64,000 nucleotides of DNA from Methanosarcina barkeri MS (GCF_000970025.1 NZ_CP009528.1:2591168-2655167); one strand, 5' to 3'. Numbered from the stretch's first letter, positions 1 to 9,502 are shown. Numbers and translations are program-made. The notes: generated by a model not told the origin, from the letters alone.

Positions 1-1041
1 GACCAGATTCGATACCGGCTGGAAAGGAGAATTTACTGCTGCGGGGTCTGTTCCAAGCACGTTAACGGATACTGCGTTATTACAAACCGGAAAGTTGAGC
101 CAGGATGGATTTGCAAGTCTTTTGTGCCAAAAGAAGAATTTATATACCTCGATTCAAGGCCTGGCTCGGAAACATCCCCGGATTTCAGATACCTTTCAGA
201 AACCGGACTCAGAAAAAGCTATTTTGAAGGCGAGGGTCTGGAAGAAAGTAACCCGAAAAATGCAGAGAACTTCTATGAGGAAGGAGTAATTCTTTACAGG
301 CAGGGCAGGCTCAGGCTTGCACTTGAGGCTTTCGATACGGTACTTTCTGAAAACCCCAGGCATTTTCCAGCCCTGTTTCATAAAGGAAATACCCTGTTAA
401 AACTCAAACGCTACGAAGAGGCGCTTGAAACGTTTGAAAGTGCCTTCAGGATAAACCCGGATCATCCAGGGCTCTGGAACAATACCGGGTTTGCACTGGT
501 AAAGCTCGAGCATCTCAGGCAGGCACTTGAAGCTTTTGAGAGGTCTATTTCCCTGAACCCGGTGCAGAAAAATGCCTGGGAAGGGAAGGAAGCTGTGCTT
601 GTTCGGGTGCGCAAGTGCGAAGAGAAACTGAAGGAACTTGAAAGATCCCTGGAAATAAATCCTAAGGATGCAGGTGTCTGGTTTGAAAAAGGTAAATTGC
701 ACTTAAAGCTTGGAGAACTTGAGAAATCCAGAGAGGCTTTTGAAAAAGCCATTGAAGAAAAACCCGAGAATGCAGAGGCCTGGCATCTTAGAGGAAAAGT
801 ACTTTTTGAAACAGGCTCCGAAAAAGAAGCTCTGCACGCTTTTGAAATGGCACTCAGGAAGAAACCTGACTTTCCTGAAGCCTGGTATGAAAAAGGAAAG
901 GTTTTACTGAGGCTTGGCAACCCTAAAGGAGCAGAAAACGCTTTTAAAATCGCGGCTGACCTGTCGGAAAGCAAAGGAGCAAAAGAAAAGGCTGAAACCG
1001 CCCTTGCAAGGGTTAAAAGGTCTGTCTCTGGACAAAAATGA
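1..1041 (+). CDS. TPR-repeat protein with N-terminal cysteine cluster (5' end outside window)
   Basis: The reading frame is open from the first base, so the gene starts upstream of the window; a GTG at 124 is the first start-like codon inside a recognisable region but is probably internal. The first 40 codons carry a cysteine-rich stretch (CCGVC, then C, then WIC) that could be a small zinc-binding module. From about codon 90 to the end come tandem 34-residue tetratricopeptide repeats with the usual A-L-x-x-F-x-x-A-L-x-x-x-P spacing (for example EALETFESAFRINPDHPGLW). TPR arrays are protein-interaction scaffolds; the partner is unknown. The ATPase gene downstream is on the same strand but 390 bp away, so co-transcription is not implied. 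The fold is certain and the specific role unassigned. Confidence 0.85.
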   Translation, partial: DQIRYRLERRIYCCGVCSKHVNGYCVITNRKVEPGWICKSFVPKEEFIYLDSRPGSETSPDFRYLSETGLRKSYFEGEGLEESNPKNAENFYEEGVILYRQGRLRLALEAFDTVLSENPRHFPALFHKGNTLLKLKRYEEALETFESAFRINPDHPGLWNNTGFALVKLEHLRQALEAFERSISLNPVQKNAWEGKEAVLVRVRKCEEKLKELERSLEINPKDAGVWFEKGKLHLKLGELEKSREAFEKAIEEKPENAEAWHLRGKVLFETGSEKEALHAFEMALRKKPDFPEAWYEKGKVLLRLGNPKGAENAFKIAADLSESKGAKEKAETALARVKRSVSGQK

Positions 1042-1432
1042 ATTTTTAAGGAATTAAAAAACTAAGAATTAAAAAACTAATAGAGGATTATTCCTCTTAT
1101 GGATTTTTGCTTCTGGCTCTGTTTTTGGAGTAAAAAATGGAACTCGAAGTTTTAAAACAATCGCTGTCTTCAATGATATCAATCCTGATGAAATTAAAGA
1201 TGAAAGACATACTAACTCTTTTTTGAGAGCTTCTCCCTCAATTTGAAGAGGATACAATATTTTTGAGCCTTTTTCTGAGGAAAGCAAATATCATTATTAA
1301 TTTTTTACATCCAAAGTTCTATATTCTATTATTAATATTAATTACCACCTTGAATATTATATTTAGAACTGGTAGGTCATGGACGCTTTTAAAATTAAAG
1401 CGATTGTCTGATTGACTGGAGATAAAAACTGG
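1042..1432. other. intergenic region before the P-type ATPase
   Basis: AT-rich. A short hairpin (agagga-ttat-tcctct, 1082-1097) lies 40 bases after the TPR stop and could help end that transcript. A 10-codon frame beginning ATG GAC GCT (1379) ends in TGA at 1409-1411, directly before the ATPase reading frame and in the same phase. No other gene is supported. Confidence 0.5.
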
Positions 1433-4093
1433 ATGTATTATGATGAAGCCGCAGATGCGGTTCTAAAAACTCTGAACACGTCCGAAGAAACCGGGCTGAG
1501 TTCGGAAGAAGCGGAAAAACGGTTCGATAAATACGGAAAAAACGAACTTAAAGAAGAAGAAAAGACTTCGGTTGTAAAACTTTTTCTTTCCCAGTTCAAG
1601 AGTTTTCTGATTATAATTTTGATTGCTGCAGCACTGGTTTCCGCTTTTCTCGGAGAGTTTGTTGACGCTTTTGTTATCCTGTTTACAGTAATCCTTGCCG
1701 GCGTGCTCGGTTTTGTTCAGGAGTACAGGGCCGAAGAGTCAATCAAACTCTTGAAATCATTGACAAGCCCCGAAGCCCTGGTTGTAAGGGATGGAAAAGA
1801 GGTAAAAGTCCTCTCTTCCCTGCTTGTCCCGGGTGATATTTTGCTTTTGCAGGCAGGAGACAGGATTCCTGCGGATGCAAGACTGCTTGAGGCACTCTCC
1901 TTGCAGATAGACGAATCCTCCCTTACCGGAGAATCCGTTCCTGTAGAAAAAAGCACCGCGATTTACCCTCCTGAAACCCCGCAGCCTGACAGGAAAAACA
2001 TAGCTTATACCGGAACCTCGGTCACCTACGGCAGGGGAAAAGCCGTTATTACGGCAACAGGTATGAGTACGGCTTTCGGAAAGCTGGCTGGACTTTTAGA
2101 GGATATTGAAAGGGAAAGAACGCCCCTTCAGGAAAAACTTGACCAGTTCGGGCGCTGGCTCGGGACTGCAACCCTTATAGTTGTGGCTTTTGTGGCTATA
2201 CTCGGGATTATCGAGGGTTTTGATCCTTTTGAGATGTTTCTCTGGGGAGTTGCCCTTGCCGTTGCTGCAATTCCGGAAGCTCTTCCTGCGGTTGTGACAG
2301 TCGGGCTTGCTCTTGGTGTCAGAAGAATGGTAAAAAGGCATGCCCTTGTAAGAAAACTGCCGTCTGTAGAAACACTTGGCTCCACCAACATCATCTGTAC
2401 CGACAAGACCGGGACGCTTACCCAGAACAAGATGACTGTTGAAAAGGTGTACGTAAATGGAACTCTCTTAAAAGTTACAGGCGAGGGATACAAACCCACA
2501 GGAGATTTTTTCAACGGAGACAAACCTGTTTCTGAAGATATACACCTTCATAGGCTGCTGGCTACGGGAACCCTCTGTAACGATGCAGGGCTGGTTGAGA
2601 ACGAAGGTGTATGGGATATCACAGGTGACCCTACCGAAGGTGCTCTTGTAGTCGCAGCAGCTAAAGAAGGCATCTGGAAAAACGCCCTTGAAGAGAAACA
2701 TGAGCGTAAAGGGGAAGTTCCTTTTTCTTCCGAGAGGAAGATGATGACTACCCTGAACAGTTCCGAAGATGGGCTGTATGCATATTCAAAAGGAGCTCCT
2801 GAGGTTATTCTTGCTTCCTGTACGAAAATTTTCCTTGAAGGACATGAGGAAGAGCTAACCCCTGAAAGAAAGCAGGAAATCCTGAATGTCGTAAACGACC
2901 TGGCAAACCAGACTCTCAGGGTTATGGGGTTTGCCTACCGCAAGGTTCCGGAAGACATCCTGTATGAAGAAGCCGAAAAAGAGATGGTTTTTTCAGGGCT
3001 CATGGGCATGCGCGATCCTCCAAGAGAAGAAGTAAAGCTTGGAATTGCCACCTGTACCAGTGCAGGAATCCGAACCATAATGATTACAGGCGACCACAAG
3101 ACCACGGCTTTTGCAATCGCAAGGGAACTCGGAATTTTCCGGGAAGGGGACCTTGTCCTTACAGGTACCGAACTGGAAGCCCTTAGCGATAGGGAATTTG
3201 AAGAAATCGTGGAGAAAGTTTCGGTCTACGCAAGGGTTTATCCCGAGCATAAGCTGAGGGTGGTTGAGGCTCTAAAGAAAAAAGGATATATAGTTGCAAT
3301 GACCGGAGACGGGGTAAATGACGCTCCTGCCCTGAAAGCCGCAGATATGGGCATTGCAATGGGGATTACAGGCACGGACGTCAGCAAGGAAGCTTCAAGC
3401 ATGATCCTGACTGATGACAATTTTGCATCCATCGTGTCAGCAGTCGAAGAGGGCCGGAATATCCTGAAAAACATTAAAAACTTTATTGCCTACGGCCTTA
3501 CCTGTCACATTGGTCTGGTTTTCATAGTCCTTGTAGGAGTACTTGCCTGGCATACCCTGCCTGTCATTGCGGTCCAGATCCTCTGGATTAACCTTATAAC
3601 AGACGGACTGCCTCCAATGGCGCTTTCCATGGAAGCTCCTGACAGGGGGCTTATGAAGCAAAAACCAACTAAGGCAAAAGAAGGGCTGGTCTCCAGGAGA
3701 ATGCTTTTAACAAGCCTTGGATTAGGAACTTTGATTGCAGTCCAGTCTATCTGGGTCCTTTACGAGTCCCTCAATAATGGAGTTTCCCTCCCAAAAATCC
3801 AGACTCTGATCTTTACCCTGGTGGTTATTTCCCTGATGTTCAATGCCTTTAACTGGCGTTCTGAGAGGTATTCGGTCTTCTCTCTGGGAATCTTTACTAA
3901 CAGGTCCCTTATATATGCCGTACTGAGCACTGTAATCCTGCAGCTTGCAGCGGTTTACGTGCCTATTATGCAGACGGCTTTCAGGACTGTTCCCCTATCG
4001 CTTTCCGACTGGGCAATGATAATTCCATTGGCCTCGACTACACTTATAGCCATGGAGTTTATGAAGTATCTGGAATGGAGAATTCACAGGTAA
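1433..4093 (+). CDS. P-type Ca2+-transporting-like ATPase (P2 family)
   Basis: A cation pump of about 886 residues that should export Ca2+ (or another cation) across the cytoplasmic membrane at the cost of ATP. The order is that of SERCA/PMR1 pumps: cation ATPase N-domain, TM1-2, actuator domain with TGES (residues 165-168), TM3-4 with the ion-binding PEALP motif, phosphorylation loop DKTGTLT with aspartate 324, nucleotide-binding domain, hinge TGDGVNDAP (D626), then six C-terminal TM helices including NLITDGLPP in TM6. PEALP and the TM6 N-x-x-x-D pattern argue for the Ca2+ type over heavy-metal pumps. ATG 1433 is preferred because GGAG (1418-1421) lies 11 bases upstream; a TTG at 1412 would add seven residues but has no ribosome site. 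Full length, no damage seen. Confidence 0.93.
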   Translation: MYYDEAADAVLKTLNTSEETGLSSEEAEKRFDKYGKNELKEEEKTSVVKLFLSQFKSFLIIILIAAALVSAFLGEFVDAFVILFTVILAGVLGFVQEYRAEESIKLLKSLTSPEALVVRDGKEVKVLSSLLVPGDILLLQAGDRIPADARLLEALSLQIDESSLTGESVPVEKSTAIYPPETPQPDRKNIAYTGTSVTYGRGKAVITATGMSTAFGKLAGLLEDIERERTPLQEKLDQFGRWLGTATLIVVAFVAILGIIEGFDPFEMFLWGVALAVAAIPEALPAVVTVGLALGVRRMVKRHALVRKLPSVETLGSTNIICTDKTGTLTQNKMTVEKVYVNGTLLKVTGEGYKPTGDFFNGDKPVSEDIHLHRLLATGTLCNDAGLVENEGVWDITGDPTEGALVVAAAKEGIWKNALEEKHERKGEVPFSSERKMMTTLNSSEDGLYAYSKGAPEVILASCTKIFLEGHEEELTPERKQEILNVVNDLANQTLRVMGFAYRKVPEDILYEEAEKEMVFSGLMGMRDPPREEVKLGIATCTSAGIRTIMITGDHKTTAFAIARELGIFREGDLVLTGTELEALSDREFEEIVEKVSVYARVYPEHKLRVVEALKKKGYIVAMTGDGVNDAPALKAADMGIAMGITGTDVSKEASSMILTDDNFASIVSAVEEGRNILKNIKNFIAYGLTCHIGLVFIVLVGVLAWHTLPVIAVQILWINLITDGLPPMALSMEAPDRGLMKQKPTKAKEGLVSRRMLLTSLGLGTLIAVQSIWVLYESLNNGVSLPKIQTLIFTLVVISLMFNAFNWRSERYSVFSLGIFTNRSLIYAVLSTVILQLAAVYVPIMQTAFRTVPLSLSDWAMIIPLASTTLIAMEFMKYLEWRIHR

Positions 4094-4462
4094 AATCAAA
4101 AAGAAAAAAGCCAGTAAAACCAATAAATAGGGTTTGTTTTTAAGCATACCCTTTTTCTTTTTCTATTTCTTCTTCTTTTTCTTTTACTTCTTTTTCTTTT
4201 TCTTTCTCTTCTTCTATTTCTTCTTCTTTTTATTTAGATTCCCAGAAATCGAAGACTTTTTTAATTTACTTCAATTTCCAATTGTTCGCTTGTTTGATCA
4301 CAAGCTCTCGTTCGCTCGATCACAAACGCTCGCTTGTTTGATCCACCGCTTTGTCTGGATTTTGTGCATGGATTTTGCTCTTCTGGTTCTTTTTTACAAG
4401 CTGGAGTAAACGAAACACTTGTAGCCGAAAAAAACGGAAATAATAAGTGGTTTTAAATTAAA
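4094..4462. other. pyrimidine-rich intergenic tract
   Basis: After the ATPase stop comes a run of TTTCTTTTTC/TTCTTC low-complexity sequence (about 4139-4240). It gives a Phe-rich frame on the plus strand that is not a credible protein. The tract could serve as a T-rich archaeal transcription terminator for the ATPase. Beyond it, 4285-4345 repeats the words gctcgcttgtttgatca and gctctcgttcgctcgatca. Nothing else is recognised. Confidence 0.45.
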
Positions 4463-4922
4463 GATGGTCAATTTGTATCTGATTGATGTTATATATTTGA
4501 AAATCATATATTTAACTAACCAAGGCAATGTTGTTGGAAATGGAACTTACATAAGTCGTAGAGAAAAAACAAGAAGATATCTTTGCCGCCATTGCGGTAA
4601 AGTATTCAATGATTATACAGGTACCTTTTATCACGATCTTCGTAAAGATGCGCAAACTATTGATTTAGCTCTGAAAATGTCTATGAAAGGAATGAGCATT
4701 GAAGCCATTGCCGATGTTTTAGAGGTAGAATCTGCTAGTGTAAAGCGATGGTTAGCTCGTGCAGCTGAGCAATGCGATAAAGTAAATGACAGTATGATGA
4801 AAGATCTGAATGTACCCAAGATAGAAATGGACGAACAAAACGTATGTGAGTTTCTGGAAAAAATAGTGGAAGAAAGCAAAACCAAGAACATAGGACGACT
4901 CTTGGTTTGCAAAATAGTTTGA
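4463..4922 (+). pseudogene. IS1-like transposase remnant, copy 1 (both ends lost)
   Basis: This is the N-terminal half of the same transposase found at 10104-11244. It opens with the element's end sequence (gatggtcaatttgtatctg, 4463-4481), but compared with copy 2 about 75 bases are missing after the end, which removes the true start codon and the first zinc-ribbon half (CPNKNC in copy 2). What remains is the second half CRHCG, a helix-turn-helix (MSIEAIADVLEVESASVKRWL) and the stretch up to EESKTKNIGR. It stops at TGA 4920-4922, before the catalytic core. The Met at 4464 lies inside the terminal repeat and is an artefact. It is a non-functional relic. Confidence 0.8.
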
Positions 4923-5079
4923 GAATGATGAATTTTTAAAAGCTGTAGATGAATGTATGGCTGAAGCTACCTGCACTGCAACCGAGGTTGCCGAGAAAGT
5001 AGGGTGCAACCCAATACTTACAAAAATAGGTTACTACAACTGGTTGACCAAGGTAAATTATGTAAAAATTAAAAGGTAG
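4921..5079 (+). pseudogene. C-terminal relic of a winged-helix-like protein
   Basis: An open frame without a start follows the IS1-like relic in a different phase and ends at TAG 5077-5079. It reads ENDEFLKAVDECMAEA, then TATEVAEKVGCNP and a short tail. The T-x-x-E-V-A-x-x-V-G-C-N pattern looks like the helix-turn-helix of small archaeal winged-helix proteins. It is probably what remains of a host gene cut by the IS insertion or deletion. Function cannot be given. Confidence 0.4.
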
Positions 5080-5268
5080 AGCATGGGGATTCAGGCCAAA
5101 GGAGGACATTGAATAAAATTGTTTTAACCTCTGAAATATAAAATTTTAAATTTGCTGTTTTGTTGACGTTGAAGGGGATTAGCACTTCTTTTTTCCTCAA
5201 GAGGCTGAAAATAAACACGTAAAAAGACATTATGCCATTCAGTTGTCTGGCACCAAGCCCTGTATTAC

Positions 5269-6012
5269 TTACTTCTTCCTGCACTTCCCCACTCCATAAA
5301 GACAGATCAAGCCTCCCAATAAACTAAAGCCTGGAGTAGAGTTCTCTTTGCTAGAGTCATTTTCACTTGAGCTATTTATGTTTGAAATATTTCCATTATT
5401 GGGTTCAGAATCATTATTTGAATTATTTAGTCTTCCTGTATTTTTTTCTCCAGATATAGGCAAATTTGGTGTTTCAGTAGCAACAGTTGGCACAGGATTA
5501 TCTTCATACACGAATACCACAGGGACTTCCTTAAGCCCCATCTGGCTTGCTTTTGAGTCAAAGATCTTATATATTTCGTCCATAAAAGGCTTTTCAACTT
5601 TCTCACTCTTGTTGATCCCTACCTTTAGAACGCCATCAATGGTTACACCACATCCTGTTACGGGACCATTTGGATAGGAATACCTTGACATTTCATGGTC
5701 AAAATTTGCATTGATTTCTTCCATTATTTTGCTAAGAGTATCAATCCATTGGTCTCTCTCTTCCGAACTTCCAAATGCGGGTATACTTCCATAAGCAGCG
5801 ATAAAATCTGGACCACTTTTCAGTTTATCAAGAGTTTCCGGACCAAAGGTAAGTGGTAAACGTTGTGGAGTGTTATCTGCATTCTCAGAATTATTATTAC
5901 TTGAATTTTCCATAATGCCATCTCCGTTTTGGGAACAAGAACCTGAAACACAGTTCCCTATAATATTTACTAAAACAACACATAATAGAACATATGATAT
6001 TTTTAAGCCCAT
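5269..6012 (-). CDS. surface-anchored protein: protease-prodomain-like module with PGF-CTERM tail
   Basis: A 247-residue exported protein. Residues 1-25 form a signal sequence, with a Cys at 26 (SGSC) that is only a weak lipobox. Residues about 53-175 align with the N-terminal prodomain of the neighbouring protease (6175-7287): both have FGP(E/G)TLD, FIAA-GSIPAF, EER-QW, YPNG, TIDGVLKV and PVVFVY. There is no protease domain after it; instead an Asn/Ser/Glu-rich linker leads to TPGFSLLGG, a hydrophobic helix and KCRKK, the layout of a PGF-CTERM archaeosortase signal. So it is a free prodomain displayed on the cell surface. In bacterial S1 proteases such prodomains act as folding chaperones and tight inhibitors, so this could fold, hold or inhibit the neighbouring enzyme. 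That role is inferred. Same strand as the protease, 162 bp downstream of it. Confidence 0.75.
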   Translation of the reverse strand: MGLKISYVLLCVVLVNIIGNCVSGSCSQNGDGIMENSSNNNSENADNTPQRLPLTFGPETLDKLKSGPDFIAAYGSIPAFGSSEERDQWIDTLSKIMEEINANFDHEMSRYSYPNGPVTGCGVTIDGVLKVGINKSEKVEKPFMDEIYKIFDSKASQMGLKEVPVVFVYEDNPVPTVATETPNLPISGEKNTGRLNNSNNDSEPNNGNISNINSSSENDSSKENSTPGFSLLGGLICLYGVGKCRKK

Positions 6013-6174
6013 GTAGCCTCCTCTTAATTCAATATTTCTTTGAATATGACTAGACTTTATTAAAAATAAAGGAATAGTTAGTATGGCTCAACTTTGAATA
6101 ATGCATAATATGTTATTATGTTGCATCTTTTTTTCAAAAATGAACTGTACTAACAAAATTTTCTAATTGCACGT

Positions 6175-7287
6175 TTATGTTTTAAGAGGATATACACCTA
6201 AATCGTTGTGTATCCCAGAAACTGGAGAAAATATCGAAGTCGAGTAGCCATTTGAAGAATGTGTTCCCACTCCTCCCCAGTGGATTCCCACAATCTTAGC
6301 ACCGGTACCACTTAAAATATATACAGGAGAACCGCTATCTCCACCGTCGCACCTATATGCTGCAATACATTGATTATATAAAGTTCGTCCAACACCGGAA
6401 TTGTACCTGTATGTTCCTGTCTCAGTAACATATCCATTTGTTCTTCCTGTTGCTATACCCGATTTAAAAACCATGTCTCCTACCGCGGGATCTCCATATG
6501 ATACTACATTTCTTGTATGATCAGTATCATAATCATATATCACTGGTCTAACATTAGAACAAGGAACCCATGAAGCGTCTGCACGAGTGTTGCTATATTT
6601 GGCTACTCTTCCTACTAAATTGGCACTCGATGCAGTGGGTTGATATACACTACTCCCAATAAATGGTGCAGCATGCTCAACAATAACAAAACCTTTAGTT
6701 CCACTATCGGTCCTTGCAGCGAAACCAAGAGTTGACGTCACGGAACCACCATTACCATCTGAAACTATTTTTATGCCTCCAATTAAGGGCCTCCATGAGC
6801 TAGTACGACTGGTTGGTACAGGAAAATCTCCATATACAAATACTACTGGAGTATCTTTTACTCCAATTTCTTGTCCATATTTAGAAAATAGATTATAGAT
6901 TTCATTTTCTTTGGTTTTATCCAGTTCTTGTCCTTTTTCGATTACAACCTTAAGAACGCCATCAATAGTATAACCATAAGCTATAACAGAACCATTTGGA
7001 TAGAAATACTTTGATATTTTCTTATCATAATTTTCATTAGCTTTAGTATATGTTTTGTTAAGCTTATCAAGCCACTGTTGCCTCTCTTCCAAAGTTTCGA
7101 AAGCTGGTATACTTCCATGTGCAGCAATAAAATTCGTATCCTTTTTCAGTTCATCAAGAGTTCCTGGACCAAAGGAAAGCTCCTTTTTAGTCGCATTTTC
7201 TTGTGCACTTGCAGCTGGTATTAACGCAATACTAGCTAGTAGCATTACTAATAAAAATATGCCTGTTCTACTTTTATTACACTTCAT
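6175..7287 (-). CDS. secreted trypsin-fold (S1) serine protease with prodomain
   Basis: A 370-residue preproprotein. Residues 1-28 are a signal peptide ending ASA; residues about 35-155 form a prodomain shared with the gene at 5269-6012; residues about 168-370 are the protease. The catalytic triad can be read as His205 (VIVEHA), Asp237 (RADASW) and Ser318 (GDSGSP), followed by IVGIHWGG, the usual strand after the serine loop. This organisation matches the streptogrisin/alpha-lytic group of S1 peptidases. There is no membrane anchor, so the enzyme should be released or loosely wall-bound. Natural substrate unknown. It lies upstream of the prodomain-only gene on the same strand. The leader contains a strong hairpin (7381-7423). 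Confidence 0.88.
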   Translation of the reverse strand: MKCNKSRTGIFLLVMLLASIALIPAASAQENATKKELSFGPGTLDELKKDTNFIAAHGSIPAFETLEERQQWLDKLNKTYTKANENYDKKISKYFYPNGSVIAYGYTIDGVLKVVIEKGQELDKTKENEIYNLFSKYGQEIGVKDTPVVFVYGDFPVPTSRTSSWRPLIGGIKIVSDGNGGSVTSTLGFAARTDSGTKGFVIVEHAAPFIGSSVYQPTASSANLVGRVAKYSNTRADASWVPCSNVRPVIYDYDTDHTRNVVSYGDPAVGDMVFKSGIATGRTNGYVTETGTYRYNSGVGRTLYNQCIAAYRCDGGDSGSPVYILSGTGAKIVGIHWGGVGTHSSNGYSTSIFSPVSGIHNDLGVYPLKT

Positions 7288-7772
7288 ATTTTATACTCCT
7301 ATTTAGCACCTAGGAGGCAGAATCAGGCAAGCTTAAATATTCGCACAGCTAATCATGATAACTGCCTCTCGGGGCTTGTCTTATGGAGTTTGGTTTACCT
7401 GGAAGTACTTTCAAACTCCATAAACTTCTCTTTTTTAACTCCTTATAACTATTCCGGCCAATTTCTCTAACTGTATGATTCTTAAACGAATTTCGGTCTG
7501 GATTACTTTCTAATATTTTTACGGTTTACTAATTTGGCCATAAATTATTTATTTGAGTATATGTCTTAACCCATATTCAAAAATAAGTATAAAAGAAAAT
7601 ATTATCCAATATTAATGTATAAAAGTATTATTTAAGTTGATAAATACTAAATATGGACTTATTTACCTATAAATTATCCAACTTTGCCTATACTGGTGTA
7701 ATTAATTAAAGAGTTCGAAGAATGGGAACTTACTGTTAATTGTGCATGCGCCTGCATAAAACTGTTTTGGCT
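7288..7772. promoter_or_regulatory. leader/promoter region of the S1 protease gene
   Basis: On the minus strand this is the 5' flank of the protease gene. A perfect 12-bp inverted repeat (ttatggagtttg 7381-7392, caaactccataa 7412-7423) lies about 95 bases upstream of the start. Nearer the start, ggaggcag (7310-7317) can pair with ctgcctc (7368-7374) once transcribed. The structures sit where a 5' leader would be, so they may govern expression. They could equally be remains of mobile DNA. No gene is seen in the rest. Confidence 0.35.
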
Positions 7773-7782
7773 AATTGAAATA

Positions 7783-9235
7783 CATGCGTCATCGGTTAAG
7801 CATTAAATTCCCTCTCTTGTATGTGTTTTTTATATTAGTAATATAAATATCTCTGTATCTATGTCTCCTTGTCCCCCACTTACTCTTGAAGACTCTCTTC
7901 GGGAAATGTTTCCCGAAGAGTGGTTAAGGCAAACTGCCAAAGAAACTGGTCTTATAGTACGTGAACGTAAAATTGACCCTGTCATTATCTTTTGGGTTTT
8001 AACTCTCAGTTTTGGTGTACGCTTACAGCGTACACTTGCCAGTTTGAAACGCGAATATGAAACTGAGTCACAAAAAACCATAAGCGATAGCAGCTGGTAC
8101 TATCGTTTCACTCCAGAACTTGTTGAGTTTCTTCACCAGTGTGTAATTCATGGCATGGGAGAGCTTGCAAAAGAACCTGGTAGGAAACTTAGCAAGAAAC
8201 TCGAAACCTTCCAAGATGTTGTCATTCAGGACAGCACAATTGTTCGTCTCCATTCCTCGTTAGCAGACAAGTTTCCTGCAGCAAGATCAAGAACAGTAGC
8301 TGCAGGAGTAAAAGTTGGAGTTATGGTAAGTGCAGTTGCTAACGGACCTAGAACCGTTGCTCTGTACTCTGAAAAAACAGCTGAAATAAAGACATTAAAA
8401 ATAGGTCCCTGGATCAAAGACCGTATTCTCCTTGTTGATCTTGGTTTCTACAAAACTCAAATGTTTGCAAGAGTTGAAGAAAATGGGGGATATTTTGTCT
8501 CAAGGATTAGGAAGAATATAGACCCTATTCTTGTTTCTATTGAAGAGGGACTTTCTAAGACAAAAAGCAAAGAGTTCGCTGGAAAACCTGTTAGTGAATG
8601 TATTAAGCAACTTTCTGGAAAAGATATTGATGCAGTTGTAAAAATAGAATTCAAAAGAAGAGAGTATAAAGGCAAGCAAAAACAGGACGAGATAAATGTA
8701 CGTCTTGTTGCCGTATATAACGATGAGGATGAAAAATACCACATTTACATCACAAATATTCAGAAAGATATTTTGAATGCAAAAGACATTGCAAACTTAT
8801 ATGAGGCAAGATGGGACATAGAACTGTTGTTTAAGGAATTGAAAAGCAAATACTCGCTGGACGTTCTTGAAACAAAGAATGTGCAGGTAATTGAAGCTCT
8901 AATCTGGACAGCAATATTGACACTAATCGTTAGCAGAAGAATATATTCTCTTGTAAGAAAATCAACAACTCATCCTGAAAAAATGGCTAGATATACGCAG
9001 TTACGTTGGAGTACAATATTTGCAGAGAATGCATCAGATTTATTGACAGTAATTCTGCATAGATGTGGAATTCAAAGAACTTTTGAAACGATAATGAGCG
9101 TATATGAAAGTCAAGCATTAGATCCTCATGTAAACAGAGAAAGGTTTAGAGATGAATGGTTTGAGTAATAAATGAAAAATTGGATTCAAAAAGAGTAACA
9201 GAAGAAGGAAATAAATCCTTAACCGATGACCAATG
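7783..9235 (+). mobile_element. complete IS4-type insertion sequence
   Basis: The element is 1453 bp and flanked by a perfect 10-bp direct repeat, aattgaaata (7773-7782 and 9236-9245), read as the target-site duplication. Its ends are imperfect 18-bp inverted repeats: catgcgtcatcggttaag at 7783-7800, and cttaaccgatgaccaatg at 9218-9235 (16 of 18 matching). It holds one uninterrupted transposase gene. Intact ends, gene and target duplication point to a recent and probably still active insertion. Confidence 0.88.
7861..9168 (+). CDS. IS4-family transposase
   Basis: A 435-residue DDE transposase. The catalytic residues are visible: D124 in IQDST, D193 in LLVDLGFY and E321 in the family signature YEARWDIELLFKELK, which fits Y-x2-R-x3-E-x6-K. 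The last part of the protein is the usual basic C-terminal region. The start is ATG 7861, with no strong ribosome site, as is common for transposases. It is complete and fills the element at 7783-9235, so it should cut and paste this element through its 18-bp ends. It is on the plus strand between minus-strand host genes. Confidence 0.92.
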   Translation: MSPCPPLTLEDSLREMFPEEWLRQTAKETGLIVRERKIDPVIIFWVLTLSFGVRLQRTLASLKREYETESQKTISDSSWYYRFTPELVEFLHQCVIHGMGELAKEPGRKLSKKLETFQDVVIQDSTIVRLHSSLADKFPAARSRTVAAGVKVGVMVSAVANGPRTVALYSEKTAEIKTLKIGPWIKDRILLVDLGFYKTQMFARVEENGGYFVSRIRKNIDPILVSIEEGLSKTKSKEFAGKPVSECIKQLSGKDIDAVVKIEFKRREYKGKQKQDEINVRLVAVYNDEDEKYHIYITNIQKDILNAKDIANLYEARWDIELLFKELKSKYSLDVLETKNVQVIEALIWTAILTLIVSRRIYSLVRKSTTHPEKMARYTQLRWSTIFAENASDLLTVILHRCGIQRTFETIMSVYESQALDPHVNRERFRDEWFE

Positions 9236-9382
9236 AATTGAAATATAAAAATATTAGATTTGTCGTTTTGTTGAAGTTTACGGGCTGTATCTCGCCATTG
9301 AAATGAAGGAGGTTTAGCTCTTCTTTTTTCCAAAAATACCGAACTTGCAGATGAAAAATTTTCTGCAATTAAATTTAATATT

Positions 9383-9471
9383 GAGTCTATCCCAAAACCA
9401 TCATAATGTCAAAATGGCAGTTTTAGTGTTGCTGTCCATAGTGGATTAGATAATGTTTTGGGAATAGGCTC
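9383..9471. repeat. 89-bp palindromic MITE-like repeat (gag-ctatcccaaaac family)
   Basis: The left end gagtctatcccaaaac (9383-9398) is matched in inverted orientation by gttttgggaataggctc (9455-9471). The interior is non-coding. Related ends recur at 34788-34942, 35440-35570 and 35586-35703, and a single end occurs near 12888. It is a small non-autonomous mobile element or the stem of a repeated RNA structure. Confidence 0.65.
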
Positions 9472-9502
9472 ATTTGATATCTTAAGACCTCAATAATGAA
9501 AA

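Noticed and set aside
1069-1287. Minus-strand 72-codon frame between TPR and ATPase genes
   Set aside because: No ribosome site, AT-rich, no recognisable features.
4134-4409. Phe-rich open frame
   Set aside because: It comes from a TTTCTT low-complexity tract and has no ribosome site.
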